A stretch of DNA of 10,393 nucleotides, from positions 1 to 10,393 of the forward strand of contig RBNI01007361.1 in assembly GCA_003990745.1 (NCBI GenBank). The letters are read 5' to 3'. Below the pieces are notes generated by a model. That model did no database searches and was not told the DNA's origin. It saw only the letters and a list, made by a program, of their open reading frames with translations. The translations under genes and the position numbers were made by a program. Shown piece after piece: positions 1-9,300 of this stretch (position 1 is the first letter of the stretch; every line of letters begins with the position of its first letter). Source of the DNA: Jimgerdemannia flammicorona (taxonomy: Eukaryota > Mucoromycota > Endogonomycetes > Endogonales > Endogonaceae).

Positions 1-2
1 CC

Positions 3-539
3 CCCCACCCCATCCAACCCCCGCCCCACACCCAGTCTATCCCCGATTACTACCCAAAAGTCCCCCAATACCTCACACTCTCCAAGCCAATGTTCTGGCA
101 TCTGTACCAGACCTCCAACCTGCCACACATTGAAACACTCCTCACACTCAAATCATCCACTGACCACCAGATGTCCAGTTTGGAAATTCAACATGACATT
201 CCTCCGTAGCAACCGCCACCATACCACCCAGTACTTAGGAGGAAGCCACCATCGCACCTTGGCACTCCAAGACCAGATACCTGCCCAGTCCCACTCCTCT
301 CCAATCCCTACTGCCTGCCAACCACTCGGCCAAAGATCCAGGCCCAGATGCTGTTGGCACTCCACTCCATCTCCAATATCAAATGTTTCAAGTGGGGCAC
401 CCCCCAGGAGCAGTCTATCCTACCTCCACATGCCGGGCCCCCATCAGAGAAGTATGATAGAAAATTGGACTTACATGTCTTCTTCCATTCTTATGAACTC
501 AAAGTATTAATCCAACTGGAAGATCTATGTATCTATAGA
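3..539 (+). pseudogene. unrecognised C-rich reading frame with one internal TAG
   Basis: A frame runs from the window edge to a stop at 537-539, broken only by TAG at 207-209. The reading is rich in Pro, His, Leu and Ser; its second part contains SISNIKCFKWGTPQEQS and ends EDLCIYR. The stretch is G-poor on the plus strand, which by itself lowers the number of stops, and another frame is also open over 130-510. No domain is recognised. It may be a partial gene, an old transposon fragment or non-coding sequence. Confidence 0.25.
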
Positions 540-540
540 T

Positions 541-1365
541 AGCCCTCCTTGATAGCTGTCAAAGATATCTGGCTTGAGTAGCTTAAAACTGACTAGTATT
601 ATAGCAGAATATAATATACTTGCAGTTCTTGTTTTCTGTTATTTTAGTTGTACTTAAAGTTCTTAGATTTGGTAGGCTATAGTATTAATTATATCCTCTA
701 TGTTGAGCTACAATTCTCCTACTTCTTCTGTAGCAGAGGGGTCTGGCTGATAGACTAACTCTTTGCAGCTCATTTTAGGTTTATGTGACTATTTGTAACT
801 GGTTTCTGAATTCATATGAGGTTTCTTAATAAGGCAAGATATAATGATACTACTGCTACCAAGTATAATAATTCTAGTTTCTTTAAGAAGAAGTGGCTAA
901 ATCTGGAAGTTCTAGTTGACCTAAAGTAGCTTGAAGAGATACTTTAAAAGTTTAAGTATTCTTGAAGGATTTCTAAGAGAAAATATTCTGAGCTTTATTC
1001 AGGCAGAGAACAAGGATATTTATATATGATCTGAAAGAAAGATCCAAAAGAATCTTGCAAAGAAAGAGAAATACTAAGAAATAGGTTCTTGACAAAGCTG
1101 ACTAATACTATTCTACAATGTTCTGAAAGGTTCCATGACTAGCTAAGACAAGATACTTGATATCAAGGAAAGACAAGAATGTTCTAGTGGTGTCTGGGCA
1201 CTGAGAGAAGGTTTCTAAGCAAGTAGAAGATGGCAAACATAGTAGAATATTCAAGAAATAACAAGAAAAGACTAACTAAAAGATGCAAAAATGTACTAAG
1301 ACTAAATATGACTGTGAAATTATTATATCTGCTGTAATAAATATCAATTTGGTTACTTCTTCAAC
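541..1365. other. AT-rich decayed sequence without recognisable gene
   Basis: Stops are dense in all frames. The last 40 bases (1325-1365) are the end of the protease remnant on the minus strand. The 880-1320 part is purine-rich on the plus strand and has short open stretches, but I recognise no motif. It may be further retroelement sequence or another old insert. Confidence 0.55.
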
Positions 1366-1373
1366 CTTCTAAC
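1366..1373. repeat. target site duplication, left copy (CTTCTAAC)
   Basis: Identical to 1798-1805 and directly abutting the left TIR of the MITE. Confidence 0.9.
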
Positions 1374-1797
1374 TAGTACTCCCAAACAAGTCGAATCAAT
1401 TCGAATCAAATCAAATTGAGGATTAAACAAGTCGAATCGAATTGGAGATTTTTCAATTTGAATCAATTTGAATCAAATCAAAAGTTGAATCGAATTGAGG
1501 GTCTAATTTGAACCCTAATTTTCAAAATGTAATAACTCAGTGTAAACTCATCCAAATCTAACATACTTTAGCTTGTTAGAATCACATTAATACAGTAAAT
1601 CTAACAAGCTAAAATACATTAAATTTGAATGAGTTTTCGTCGAGTTATTATATTTTGAAAATTAAGGTTTAAATCAAACTTCGAATTAAATTGGACCTTT
1701 GATTCGATTTGAATCAAATCGAATTGGACCCTTGATTCGATCGAATCGAATTGAGTTTGGGCCAAATTCGATTCAATTCGATTCATTGGGAGCACTA
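1374..1797. mobile_element. 424-bp foldback MITE, hAT-type by 8-bp target duplication
   Basis: The ends are TAGTACTCCCA (1374-1384) and the inverted TGGGAGCACTA (1787-1797), matching at 10 of 11. The flanks carry an identical CTTCTAAC at 1366-1373 and 1798-1805. The element is almost all inverted repeat: arms of about 200 bp surround a 19-nt loop (1581-1599) with a perfect 14-bp inner stem (1567-1580 with 1600-1613). The arms are rich in repeated GAATCRAAT-like words. It has no coding capacity. Known: hAT transposons make 8-bp duplications and often have TIRs beginning YAG. A non-autonomous element moved by a hAT transposase is the likely reading. Confidence 0.9.
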
Positions 1798-1805
1798 CTT
1801 CTAAC
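1798..1805. repeat. target site duplication, right copy (CTTCTAAC)
   Basis: Identical to 1366-1373. Deleting the MITE with one copy rejoins the protease reading frame (HLG, stop, KVEEVTK) on the minus strand. Confidence 0.9.
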
Positions 1806-1915
1806 CTAGGTGGTCTGCTGCTTTCTTGCTGAGGAGACATTCTTCTGCTCTAGTATTAATGATTGCTTTAAAGATTCTATCTTTAATTTGACAGATTGCA
1901 TAGATAGATGTCTTA
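1806..1915 (-). pseudogene. retropepsin-like protease remnant, active site mutated
   Basis: The minus-strand reading runs IKDRIFKAIINTRAEECLL, then SKKAADHLG and a stop. Ty3/gypsy proteases have Asp-Thr-Gly at the position of Asn-Thr-Arg here (1857-1849). Both changes are G-to-A on the coding strand, as is the likely Trp-to-stop after HLG. The frame continues as KVEEVTKLIFITAD at 1365-1325 beyond the nested MITE. Confidence 0.75.
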
Positions 1916-2408
1916 TAATTGTCTTTACTCTCTTTTCCAGAGTCTTCTTAAACATTATTGACCTCAGTTATCTTCTATCCTTATTCCTTGGTTGTCTCAG
2001 CAAGTCTATATCTTATTTGCTATCCAAATGTAGAGATTTCTACCAACTGACCAAAGATTGTATTGACCTTTTGTTTGACTGAGATCCTTGAAGATATCAT
2101 ACTTAAAAGTCTTGGTCTTGTAAAGCTTCTTCTTCTTTTCTCCTTTACTGGCTAGAGTAGTTCCTTAGATAATATCTTAGACAGCCTATTCCAACTCTAT
2201 ATCTTGATCTGTTTCTTCATCTTGGCTTTCTGTAGTACTTTTTATCTATTTTCTACAGAGTTCTTCTTAGATCTTTCTGGTGGTCTCTTATAGAGTTACT
2301 TGTAGATATCTTTCTTAATAATCTATATAGAATAGGCTTCTCATTCTTTTTTATCTAATTCTCCAATCTCTTTAAAGATGATTCTTATGTTTGGTTTTGC
2401 TCATATGT

Positions 2409-2447
2409 ACATTTATATAAGTAGTGGTCTTCTCCACAAGTATAGCA
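2409..2447 (-). pseudogene. gag CCHC zinc knuckle
   Basis: Minus-strand reading CYTCGEDHYLYKC, a C-x2-C-x3-H-x4-C knuckle with all four metal ligands intact. It is preceded by a basic stretch (SDKKRD). Such knuckles bind nucleic acid in the nucleocapsid part of gag. It lies one frame away from the main gag frame because of a frameshift. Confidence 0.85.
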
Positions 2448-2486
2448 GATATCTCTCTTCTTATCTGAGATAGTGACAACTTCTGA

Positions 2487-3160
2487 ACTAGGTAGTGGTC
2501 TCTTTCTTTAATTTCTTTTACCACATCTCCTAGATGGGCTATCATTTTAGCAAACTTCTTAACAAGTTTCTCCATTTGGTTGCTATTTCTTTACTACTTA
2601 GTAGCTCTTAGCTAAGGTGTATTTTGATTAATCACTATAGTAGAGATCATACTAGTTATCTTAAGTGCTTTGATTCTAACTCTAGTAACTCTTTCTATTG
2701 TATGATCTTATGAGTATCTGACTATCCAATATTGCTGGATATAGATAACTTTCTGTAGTAGATTCAGGACTACTAGTAATGAGCAAATAGCTATGACTAT
2801 CTTAGGGTGAACTTCTTTTATAAAGGTTGCTTCAGCTACTTGGTCTTGGATAGCATTAGTATAATCTATAAGAATTATCTGATATTAGATTCTGGTGTAA
2901 AATATATTTGGATTTTCACTTATTTCTTAATATATTATATTGAGCTAATTCTTTAGTGCTTACTTGATCTAATTTATATAGTAGGTGGTTCAGAGTCAGG
3001 CCTTCTGTACTGCTAGTACAGTATTGTTATCATTTCTCACATAGGTTGTAGCTATGAATACTGCTCTTACTAGTTCTTAGAGACTGAAGAGTATGAGGGC
3101 TACTTGCTGTATTACTATCAGAGTCTTTATAGCTGTATACTGCTCAAAATCATCAATGAA
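2487..3160 (-). pseudogene. retrotransposon gag remnant
   Basis: From 3160 downward one minus-strand frame reads FIDDFEQYTAIKTLI..., later EVHPKIVIAI, then MEKLVKKFAKMIAHLGDVV (from 2575). It stays in frame for over 200 codons with about eleven internal stops. A frameshift near 2486 then leads into the zinc knuckle frame. The helical, polar character and the position before a CCHC knuckle fit a gag capsid/nucleocapsid protein. The N-terminus above 3160 is not clear. Confidence 0.7.
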
Positions 3161-3175
3161 GGTGATGATTAATTT

Positions 3176-3718
3176 ATCTGAGATATGTATATCTGTAGAA
3201 TACTAATAGTTTTATATCTATCTTGTCTGGATATCTTGGTTTGATTTATATAGTTATTTAGATGGTAGTAATTGTTCATTATTTAGCTTGAAAGTGAGGG
3301 ATTTATCTTAAATCATCAGCTAATAGACACCAAGTTATAATATAGCAGATATATAACTGTATAAGTATATCAGATTTCTATATCTTAAAAACTTAATCTT
3401 CTTCAACTCTATAGAGTTCTCAAAATATAGAGGTAGGTGAGTTTAAAGTATATCTGTCTACAGACTTACTAGTTCCTTTACTTTCTCTTTGCATTGAACT
3501 ATTTCAATCTGAGGTTTATTCACTCTAGATACTGAAGATATTTATATAAGTTTGCTAGCTATAAGGTGACTAAGTTATAACTATGTCTCTTATAAGTCGC
3601 TTTTTGACATTTGCTAAATCTTTAATGATTGCTAAAACTTTAACATCTGTGAAGTTTTCAATATTTGCTAAAACTTAAATATTTGTAAAATATAACTACT
3701 ATTTGTAAGGCTATACTA
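3176..3718. other. AT-rich stretch between the gag and Fanzor-like relics
   Basis: No identifiable coding motif. It could hold the 5' end or LTR of the minus-strand retroelement and the missing N-terminal half of the plus-strand nuclease. It also contains the tandem repeat at 3606-3700. Confidence 0.5.
3606..3700. repeat. degenerate short tandem repeat
   Basis: The word TTTGCTAAAACTTAA and variants recur about four times at roughly 18-30 nt spacing in an AT-rich stretch between the gag remnant and the Fanzor-like relic. The copies are imperfect, so this may be an old minisatellite or simple low-complexity sequence. Confidence 0.45.
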
Positions 3719-4390
3719 TATTTGGGAATCAGATTCAGGTACTGTGATCAAATATCTATTTTCTTGATTTATATTCCTAATTCAGATCAACTATTACAAT
3801 ATTTATAATAAGATATAAAGCAAGTAAGATAGTATCTATAGAAAAGCAAACAAGTATAAATACTGTAGATCAGTTTGGAATAATTTGATTTGACATATAT
3901 TGAAGATTAAATTTGAGTTAATATATAAACTATATATATACTTATAGATTATAGTATATTATATTATATATCTATAAACAGATTTGCAGTCTTTGATAAC
4001 TATTATTATAAGCTAATTAAGTAGCTTTGTAAGAACTATTATATTATAATATTATATATATATCTAAGTTTTATATATAAGATATAATTAGATATAGATA
4101 ATAATATATCTGTTCTAAGATTATATAGGCAATATATATATAGTCGTACTATTACTTTTACTAATATTTAACCCACAAGATATACAAGAACCTATAGTAC
4201 TAGATTATTCTTTATATTGAGACATATATATATTAGTAAGATATGTGAATTATACTGTTTTGTCAACAATAGTCTGGGTGGATCCAAAGTATTCGGCTGC
4301 CCTTGATGCAATGTAAAGCTTGACAGGGATATCAATAGAGCTTGCAATATCTTTTTGTGCTATCTCACAGAAAAATACAAGTCAATCTAG
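3719..4390 (+). pseudogene. relic of a Fanzor/TnpB-type RNA-guided nuclease (C-terminal half)
   Basis: Seen, in one frame with many stops: LGIR at 3722-3733, resembling the RuvC-I D-x-G-x-R motif, with Tyr (3719-3721) where the catalytic Asp is expected; FDNYYYKLIK at 3992-4021, resembling the conserved HY-F segment; SKIC at 4235-4246 and a damaged first Cys pair; LGGSKVF followed by C-P-stop-C (second Cys pair); then DRDIN at 4322-4336, ACNI and YLTE; stop at 4388-4390. Known: TnpB and eukaryotic Fanzor nucleases end with a four-Cys zinc ribbon followed at once by a DRD-x-N-x-A-x-N-I RuvC-III motif. These are RNA-guided DNA nucleases carried by transposons. Inferred: a dead Fanzor-type copy, with the N-terminal half lost or unrecognisable and an AT-rich stretch (about 4025-4200) inserted or intronic. 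The zinc-ribbon/RuvC-III end is convincing; the RuvC-I match is weaker. Confidence 0.72.
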
Positions 4391-5157
4391 GCTGTGGTCT
4401 ATGCTGGATCCAGGTTGATGCAGGAGACCTATTCCCTGTCAACAGGACTTGTAAATTGCCATATTTTCACGTGCACAGAAATGTGTAATTAGATAGGAAT
4501 TTGTAGGTTTTAATGTAGGCGTCACACTGAAGATCTATTCATATTAAATTATTGCGTCTTGGGGTATCCATATACGTTCGCTACATATTGAATGATTATC
4601 AGTACAAACACTTTGCAGTACATATGTACCTAAATAATGTATGGCGCAGGTACTCAATGCACGGTACCAGGATTCGTGATGAGGGTAGATTTCTTTTTGT
4701 TATATACACATACACTTTTCTTTTCATTGATTATCCGATTATTCCTGACTCAAGCGACCCATAACTATATATTCTGCATTTGTAATCACGTTATAGGTAT
4801 TCGCCGCACTGATGAAAGCTCTCACCTGTTTTCTGGTGTATGCTTCAATGCGATGCAATGGCTGCATTTATTCATCCTTTGACTCCACACCTCATCTCAC
4901 TCTTTCGACTCGCTTGTGCCTCCCGACTCACAAGTAATCCGACAAGTATTTCAACAAGCTGCTCCAGGAGAAGTTGCTCAAAGGGTTGTTGCAGAGGGAA
5001 CGAAATGGTGTATCTACTAATATGTGACTATGTGACTCTGAGATGTTTATATAGTCGCGTTGGACGTTGCAGTCGTTGGTTATCTCTTGTCTTGACAAAG
5101 AGAAATTTGCCGTCTCGGCAAAACAGGATCGATTCGTAGCACTAAGTCCTGCATATT

Positions 5158-5191
<34 letters not shown>

Positions 5192-5410
5192 CCATTTCTC
5201 TCACTCGAACTGCAACGGGAATTGTCTAGAGGACTCGGTCGCAGTGATGACATCCTGTAAAGTTGTGGTTTGCCCAACAGCATGTATTTCTGGATAGCTC
5301 ATGGATTTGCTCCTCCTTAGTTCGAAAGACGAATTTGGGAGACGTTTCTCTAGGGAACCGGACATGAATTTTGAATATTGTAATAGGGTCCAGAATAGCA
5401 ACAGAAAAAT
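4391..5410. other. intergenic region between transposon relics and the ITFG1-like gene
   Basis: Base composition returns to ordinary here after the AT-rich block. The minus strand should contain the 3' UTR of the ITFG1-like gene just below 5411. No canonical AATAAA is seen shortly after the stop. Short ORFs on the plus strand (4552-4764, 4637-4882, 4840-5139) overlap in different frames and show no recognisable motif. A 45-codon open stretch at 4883-5020 is noted separately. Confidence 0.6.
5160..5191. repeat. T32 mononucleotide run downstream of the ITFG1-like stop
   Basis: An uninterrupted run of 32 T on the plus strand, which is poly-A on the strand of the ITFG1-like gene, about 220 nt past its stop codon. 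It sits near where a 3' UTR could end. The gene keeps its introns, so this is not the tail of a processed copy of it. A plain mononucleotide microsatellite is the simplest reading. Confidence 0.95.
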
Positions 5411-6328
5411 TCACAGCGCATCAAAATTGATAATATGTAATGCCTTGCGCCTATCCAACTCGTCCTCGCGCTGTTCAGTCATATTATCCATAGAGAAAGA
5501 AGACAAAAATGAGTGCCGAAGTAATCATCACGTTCCGGCCAAAGAACGAAAAAGTAAAGAGAGATCAAGATGCCCGTTGAACCAACTTTGTGCCCGAAAC
5601 AATGAGCTTGACACACCTTTTCCATCCAATGAAGGACAGCAACAACGATCGCCAGCACGCATGCTGCCGCAATGAGAATCACCATAACCCAGGGGACGTA
5701 GTCTGCTGGCTGAATATAAAGCTCAACCTTCCAGCTATGAAAGAAAATATGCATTATGACAGTATTGTGTGAGCCAACAGGTAGAAGAAAATTTGTGATA
5801 ACGCGGAGTTGGTCGAGGAGGTCAAGTAAATGGACGTGATGGCTTACGTGGACGTATCTTTCACCTCCGCGGGTTGGTATGGGATGAAGATGAGCTGCGA
5901 GTTTGGGATGACACCCTCGAAGAAGAAGTAATGTTCAGCCTGTGTAGTATAATTGTACGGATATAATTGATGAGCGGTCGGAATGAGATAAAGATAAATG
6001 TAAATGCTACCGAAAATACTGGGGAGCGGCTTTCTCATTTATATGTTACAGGTATGTATTGAGCCATTTTGGTGATGAAGCTTCCAGTATAACGGTTGGA
6101 GTGATTTCTTAGAGCGCGCGCTGTATCTATACACCATTCAGAAATCCAACTTACGTACCTGGTGCCGTGTTGTTCCAGCAAAAAGCTCTTCGACATAGTT
6201 ATTTGTGCGACCCAGACCAAAAAGCATGTATGGAGTTTGCAACGATAGGTAGGCAGCTTGCGAAAACTGGGAAACTTTTTTTTTTTTTTAAGAGGGCAGA
6301 AAATAAATATAATCACATGGCCAACCCC

Positions 6329-6366
<38 letters not shown>

Positions 6367-9300
6367 TTGTTGCACACGTTTTACGCCAGAAGTGTCGAGC
6401 ACAGTAAACTTGAATGTAGCACCAGGGTAGCTGACGCCATACGGCTATGGTGAATCATTACAAAATCGATTTAATTATTGTATGCTTCTGAAATTTCCAA
6501 AGAACTTGAAATTTGGCATTAGGCTACTACTACGGGATTCTCAATGCTATACAACCTTAGGATCAGGAAATTTTGGTTCAGTCGGACAGAAGCTGGGACA
6601 AACGCCATTGGAAACTAGGTAAAATTTGTCATTGATACTTATTATCTTGAGGATTTCAGGCTTTAAACAATAAAAAGCTTAAACAGGTCTCTTATAATAT
6701 CTGCAAGAATAGAGAATGGGCGCTATGCGAGCTTACCTAACCCCTTGAGGAAGAAAGCGTCGTTGAAGTAATTATTATGGATCGGTTGCACATTTCGTGC
6801 AGCCGTGCCAGAGTCATCGGACTGCAGAACCATAATGTCCAATGTTCCCTGAAGAGATGAACAGTTTCAAACACGGCCAGTGCAGGAGGAAAAAAAGTGC
6901 GATTAGATGCGGTTTAATGGCTGGAATAAAAGGCGAACATAAGAAGTAATCAGCTGTTGCGATGAACTCACATCTTCATCGATGTCAAAAAACGCTGCAG
7001 CCCTTGCATTTGTAATAGAAGTCAGAGTCTGAGCACCCTTTAAGACTTTGACAAAGGAACGGCGGCCCGCGGCTACTGCCTCATCAGAGCATGTGTTCGG
7101 CGTACAGAGAACGGATTCCAGTAAAATAACATGGGAAGTTGAACCGGAATCCGAAGAGCTGATGAGAAGAAGGTCGGGATAACCGTCGAGGTTGTAATCG
7201 CCTGGAAATAGTATGAAAAAATTCTATTGGAGATATAACAAGGGGTAAAAACGATCAAATTCAGGAATGAAACCTACCAGCACGTACTGGTACTGGCAAT
7301 ATTCCTTTAAAGGCTTTGTCATTAATCAGTAACATTTCCCCGTCTAGCACGTCAGAGAGTGGGAAGACGACGTAGTCCTAGAGGTTAAATCAGTATAAAC
7401 AAAAAGTTACATGAGAATCTGGTTTGTCACTTAAAAACGAGATATTGTGAAATAGATTGCGAAAGCCGACGAGATATTGAACAGGATGGACGCGAAACCC
7501 CATCACGGTTATCAACTTTAGCTTATGTGCATCGGGCGTCCCAAAATACAAAACCAGACAGCCTGAATAGATCGAATCTCAGGATACGTACAGCGGCATT
7601 CAAACGAAGACTATCGAAATTGAATGAAGGGTCGGATACGCATAGGTCTCGCGCTTTCCGACACGTGATTACTTGTGGATTCGTCTCATTGCTGGATGGC
7701 GGTGGTCGTGAAGGCAGGGCGAAACTTTCGTCACTCTTGGAACAGAGTGAGACTTGCTTGTTGTATATAATATGTAGTTCGCATTTGCCAGCAGCAGAAC
7801 CAGAGGTGTAGCATACAGGGACAACCATGTCAACAGAGCCGTCGCCATCTGGATGATAATAATAATTGGTAAAACCGGGAGAATCGGTGTTGTTGAGATA
7901 TATTCGGGGCAGAAAGTAATATACAATGCATCAATCGGCGTCTGATTCCATAACCCTGTTACAGCCTCAATGCTAACCGATATCTGCGAAGGTTATGGGC
8001 CCTGCCCCCTGAGGCAAGTTCCCGGAGAGAACTTTCTGGAATCCTAGCTCCTTCGCATTTCGCCAAATCTGGTACGACGACTGGTCCGCCGCAGTTTTGC
8101 CCTCACAAGTGAAGAAAAGGTCTACGTGAAGACAAGGTATTAGATGAAATCTTATAATATATGCTATGGCTGGCAAGATGTTAAGCACGAGGATTGAGGG
8201 GCGAAGCAAGACAAACGCACCAGCTAAACAGTCGCCATCGAGGTCGATAAAAGCATTTGAGTGGGGATTCGTCCATTGGCACGTGGCCAAATCAGTTTGA
8301 TTAAAGTAAGTGCTGCCTGGTACTCTATGAATGAATCGAATAAGGAGAGAAGAATCCCCCAATAAATAAATAAAAATAAAACGAGAACATGCCCATATGG
8401 AAGTGTAAGAGATGTTTTCTAATCAATGCACCTCGATCACCCGCAAAGTAATATGGTATGCATTCTCTCATTGAAGGGCTTCCAAAAATAAGAACATTAA
8501 ATACAAAACACTTACACGTCGAACAACATTCCTTTGTTTGGTGTTTTTGGATCGGCCAAATTCTTCCACACGCTCACTGTAGGTGCATCATCTCCGAAAC
8601 GGTAGCCGACGAGATCGGTCTTCATATCTCCGTTAGCATCAAAGGGAATCGGTTGCGCTTTTCGCGCGGAATGAACATTGATGTATTCAGAATCTGAGGT
8701 GCAATATATATGACAAAAGTTATTAACCAGGGGAACGCGATGAGGATGGTGAGTACGCCGAAATAAATCCTTGCTTGCAACCAATTGTCATAATCAACAA
8801 AGCGAACACATTTTAAGGCAGCAACAACTTGCACTCCATCAACCCATTATTGTCCCATATACGCTATTTTTAGATTTCTCACCCGAAAAACCAATATACG
8901 CACCAAATGAATCGTTGCCGTTACCGAGGTACACGCGCATCAGTATCTCGCTATCCGGGTTACCAGTATCCTTTTGACCCATGACAAGGACATCTAACCG
9001 TCCGTCGTAATTGAAATCTCCTGGTATGACGTTGGTGATGACGAAATCGCGTTGCGTAATTTGTGGGGCGCGCGGAAGTGGGGTGAAGTTGTACGCGACT
9101 TTTTATTTTTATTATTATTATGTTGATCGAGGGGGGAGGGAAGGATTAACGTTACCGACGGAGTGGGGAAAAGCAAGTTTGATCCTTTAGGCGCGAAAGG
9201 CGGTTGAGTATTCACTGACCCTATTCGATGATACTCACCGTGATCCCAGAGGTACACGCTAATCGAATACTGATCCGAGCTCAGGATGATGAGGTCAGAG

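Larger units (their letters stand above)
1320..3175 (-). mobile_element. decayed Ty3/gypsy-like LTR retrotransposon, internal part
   Basis: Read on the minus strand, the order is gag core (from about 3160), zinc knuckle (2447-2409), linker with KYDIFKDLSQTK at about 2110, and aspartic protease (1915-1806, continuing 1365-1325 beyond a nested MITE). Gag, CCHC knuckle, then a retropepsin-like DTG protease is the Ty3/gypsy order. Stops and frameshifts are scattered throughout. No LTR pair, reverse transcriptase or integrase was found; the expected RT position would fall near or beyond the abrupt composition change at 540. The exact family is not identified. Confidence 0.75.

Noticed and set aside
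1374..1797. Solo LTR or satellite in place of the MITE
   Set aside because: The arms are inverted, not direct, and the flanking duplication is 8 bp, whereas LTR elements usually leave 4-6 bp. It is one unit, not an array.
1619..1840. Minus-strand ORF spanning the MITE
   Set aside because: It is mostly translated TCGAATC-type inverted repeat fused to a piece of out-of-frame protease sequence; the foldback structure explains it.
4235..4390. Bacterial TnpB contamination rather than a fungal gene
   Set aside because: The segment is embedded in eukaryotic transposon relics, carries the same RIP-like damage, and adjoins an intron-rich gene. The LGGSKVF style also suits Fanzor-type copies.
5035..5065. 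TATATAA-like box on the minus strand with a small ORF below it (ATG near 4877)
   Set aside because: The downstream spliced reading gives under 30 codons with no recognisable motif. TATA-like words are common here.
5080..5283. Minus-strand ORF with a poly-lysine run
   Set aside because: The lysines are simply the translated 32-A homopolymer. It lies in the 3' flank of the ITFG1-like gene and has no other protein features.
6167..6430. Plus-strand ORF with a poly-phenylalanine run
   Set aside because: This is the translation of the T runs in intron 12, antisense to exons 12 and 13 of the real gene.
7527..7811. Plus-strand 94-codon ORF
   Set aside because: It is antisense to exon 7 of the ITFG1-like gene and has no motif of its own.
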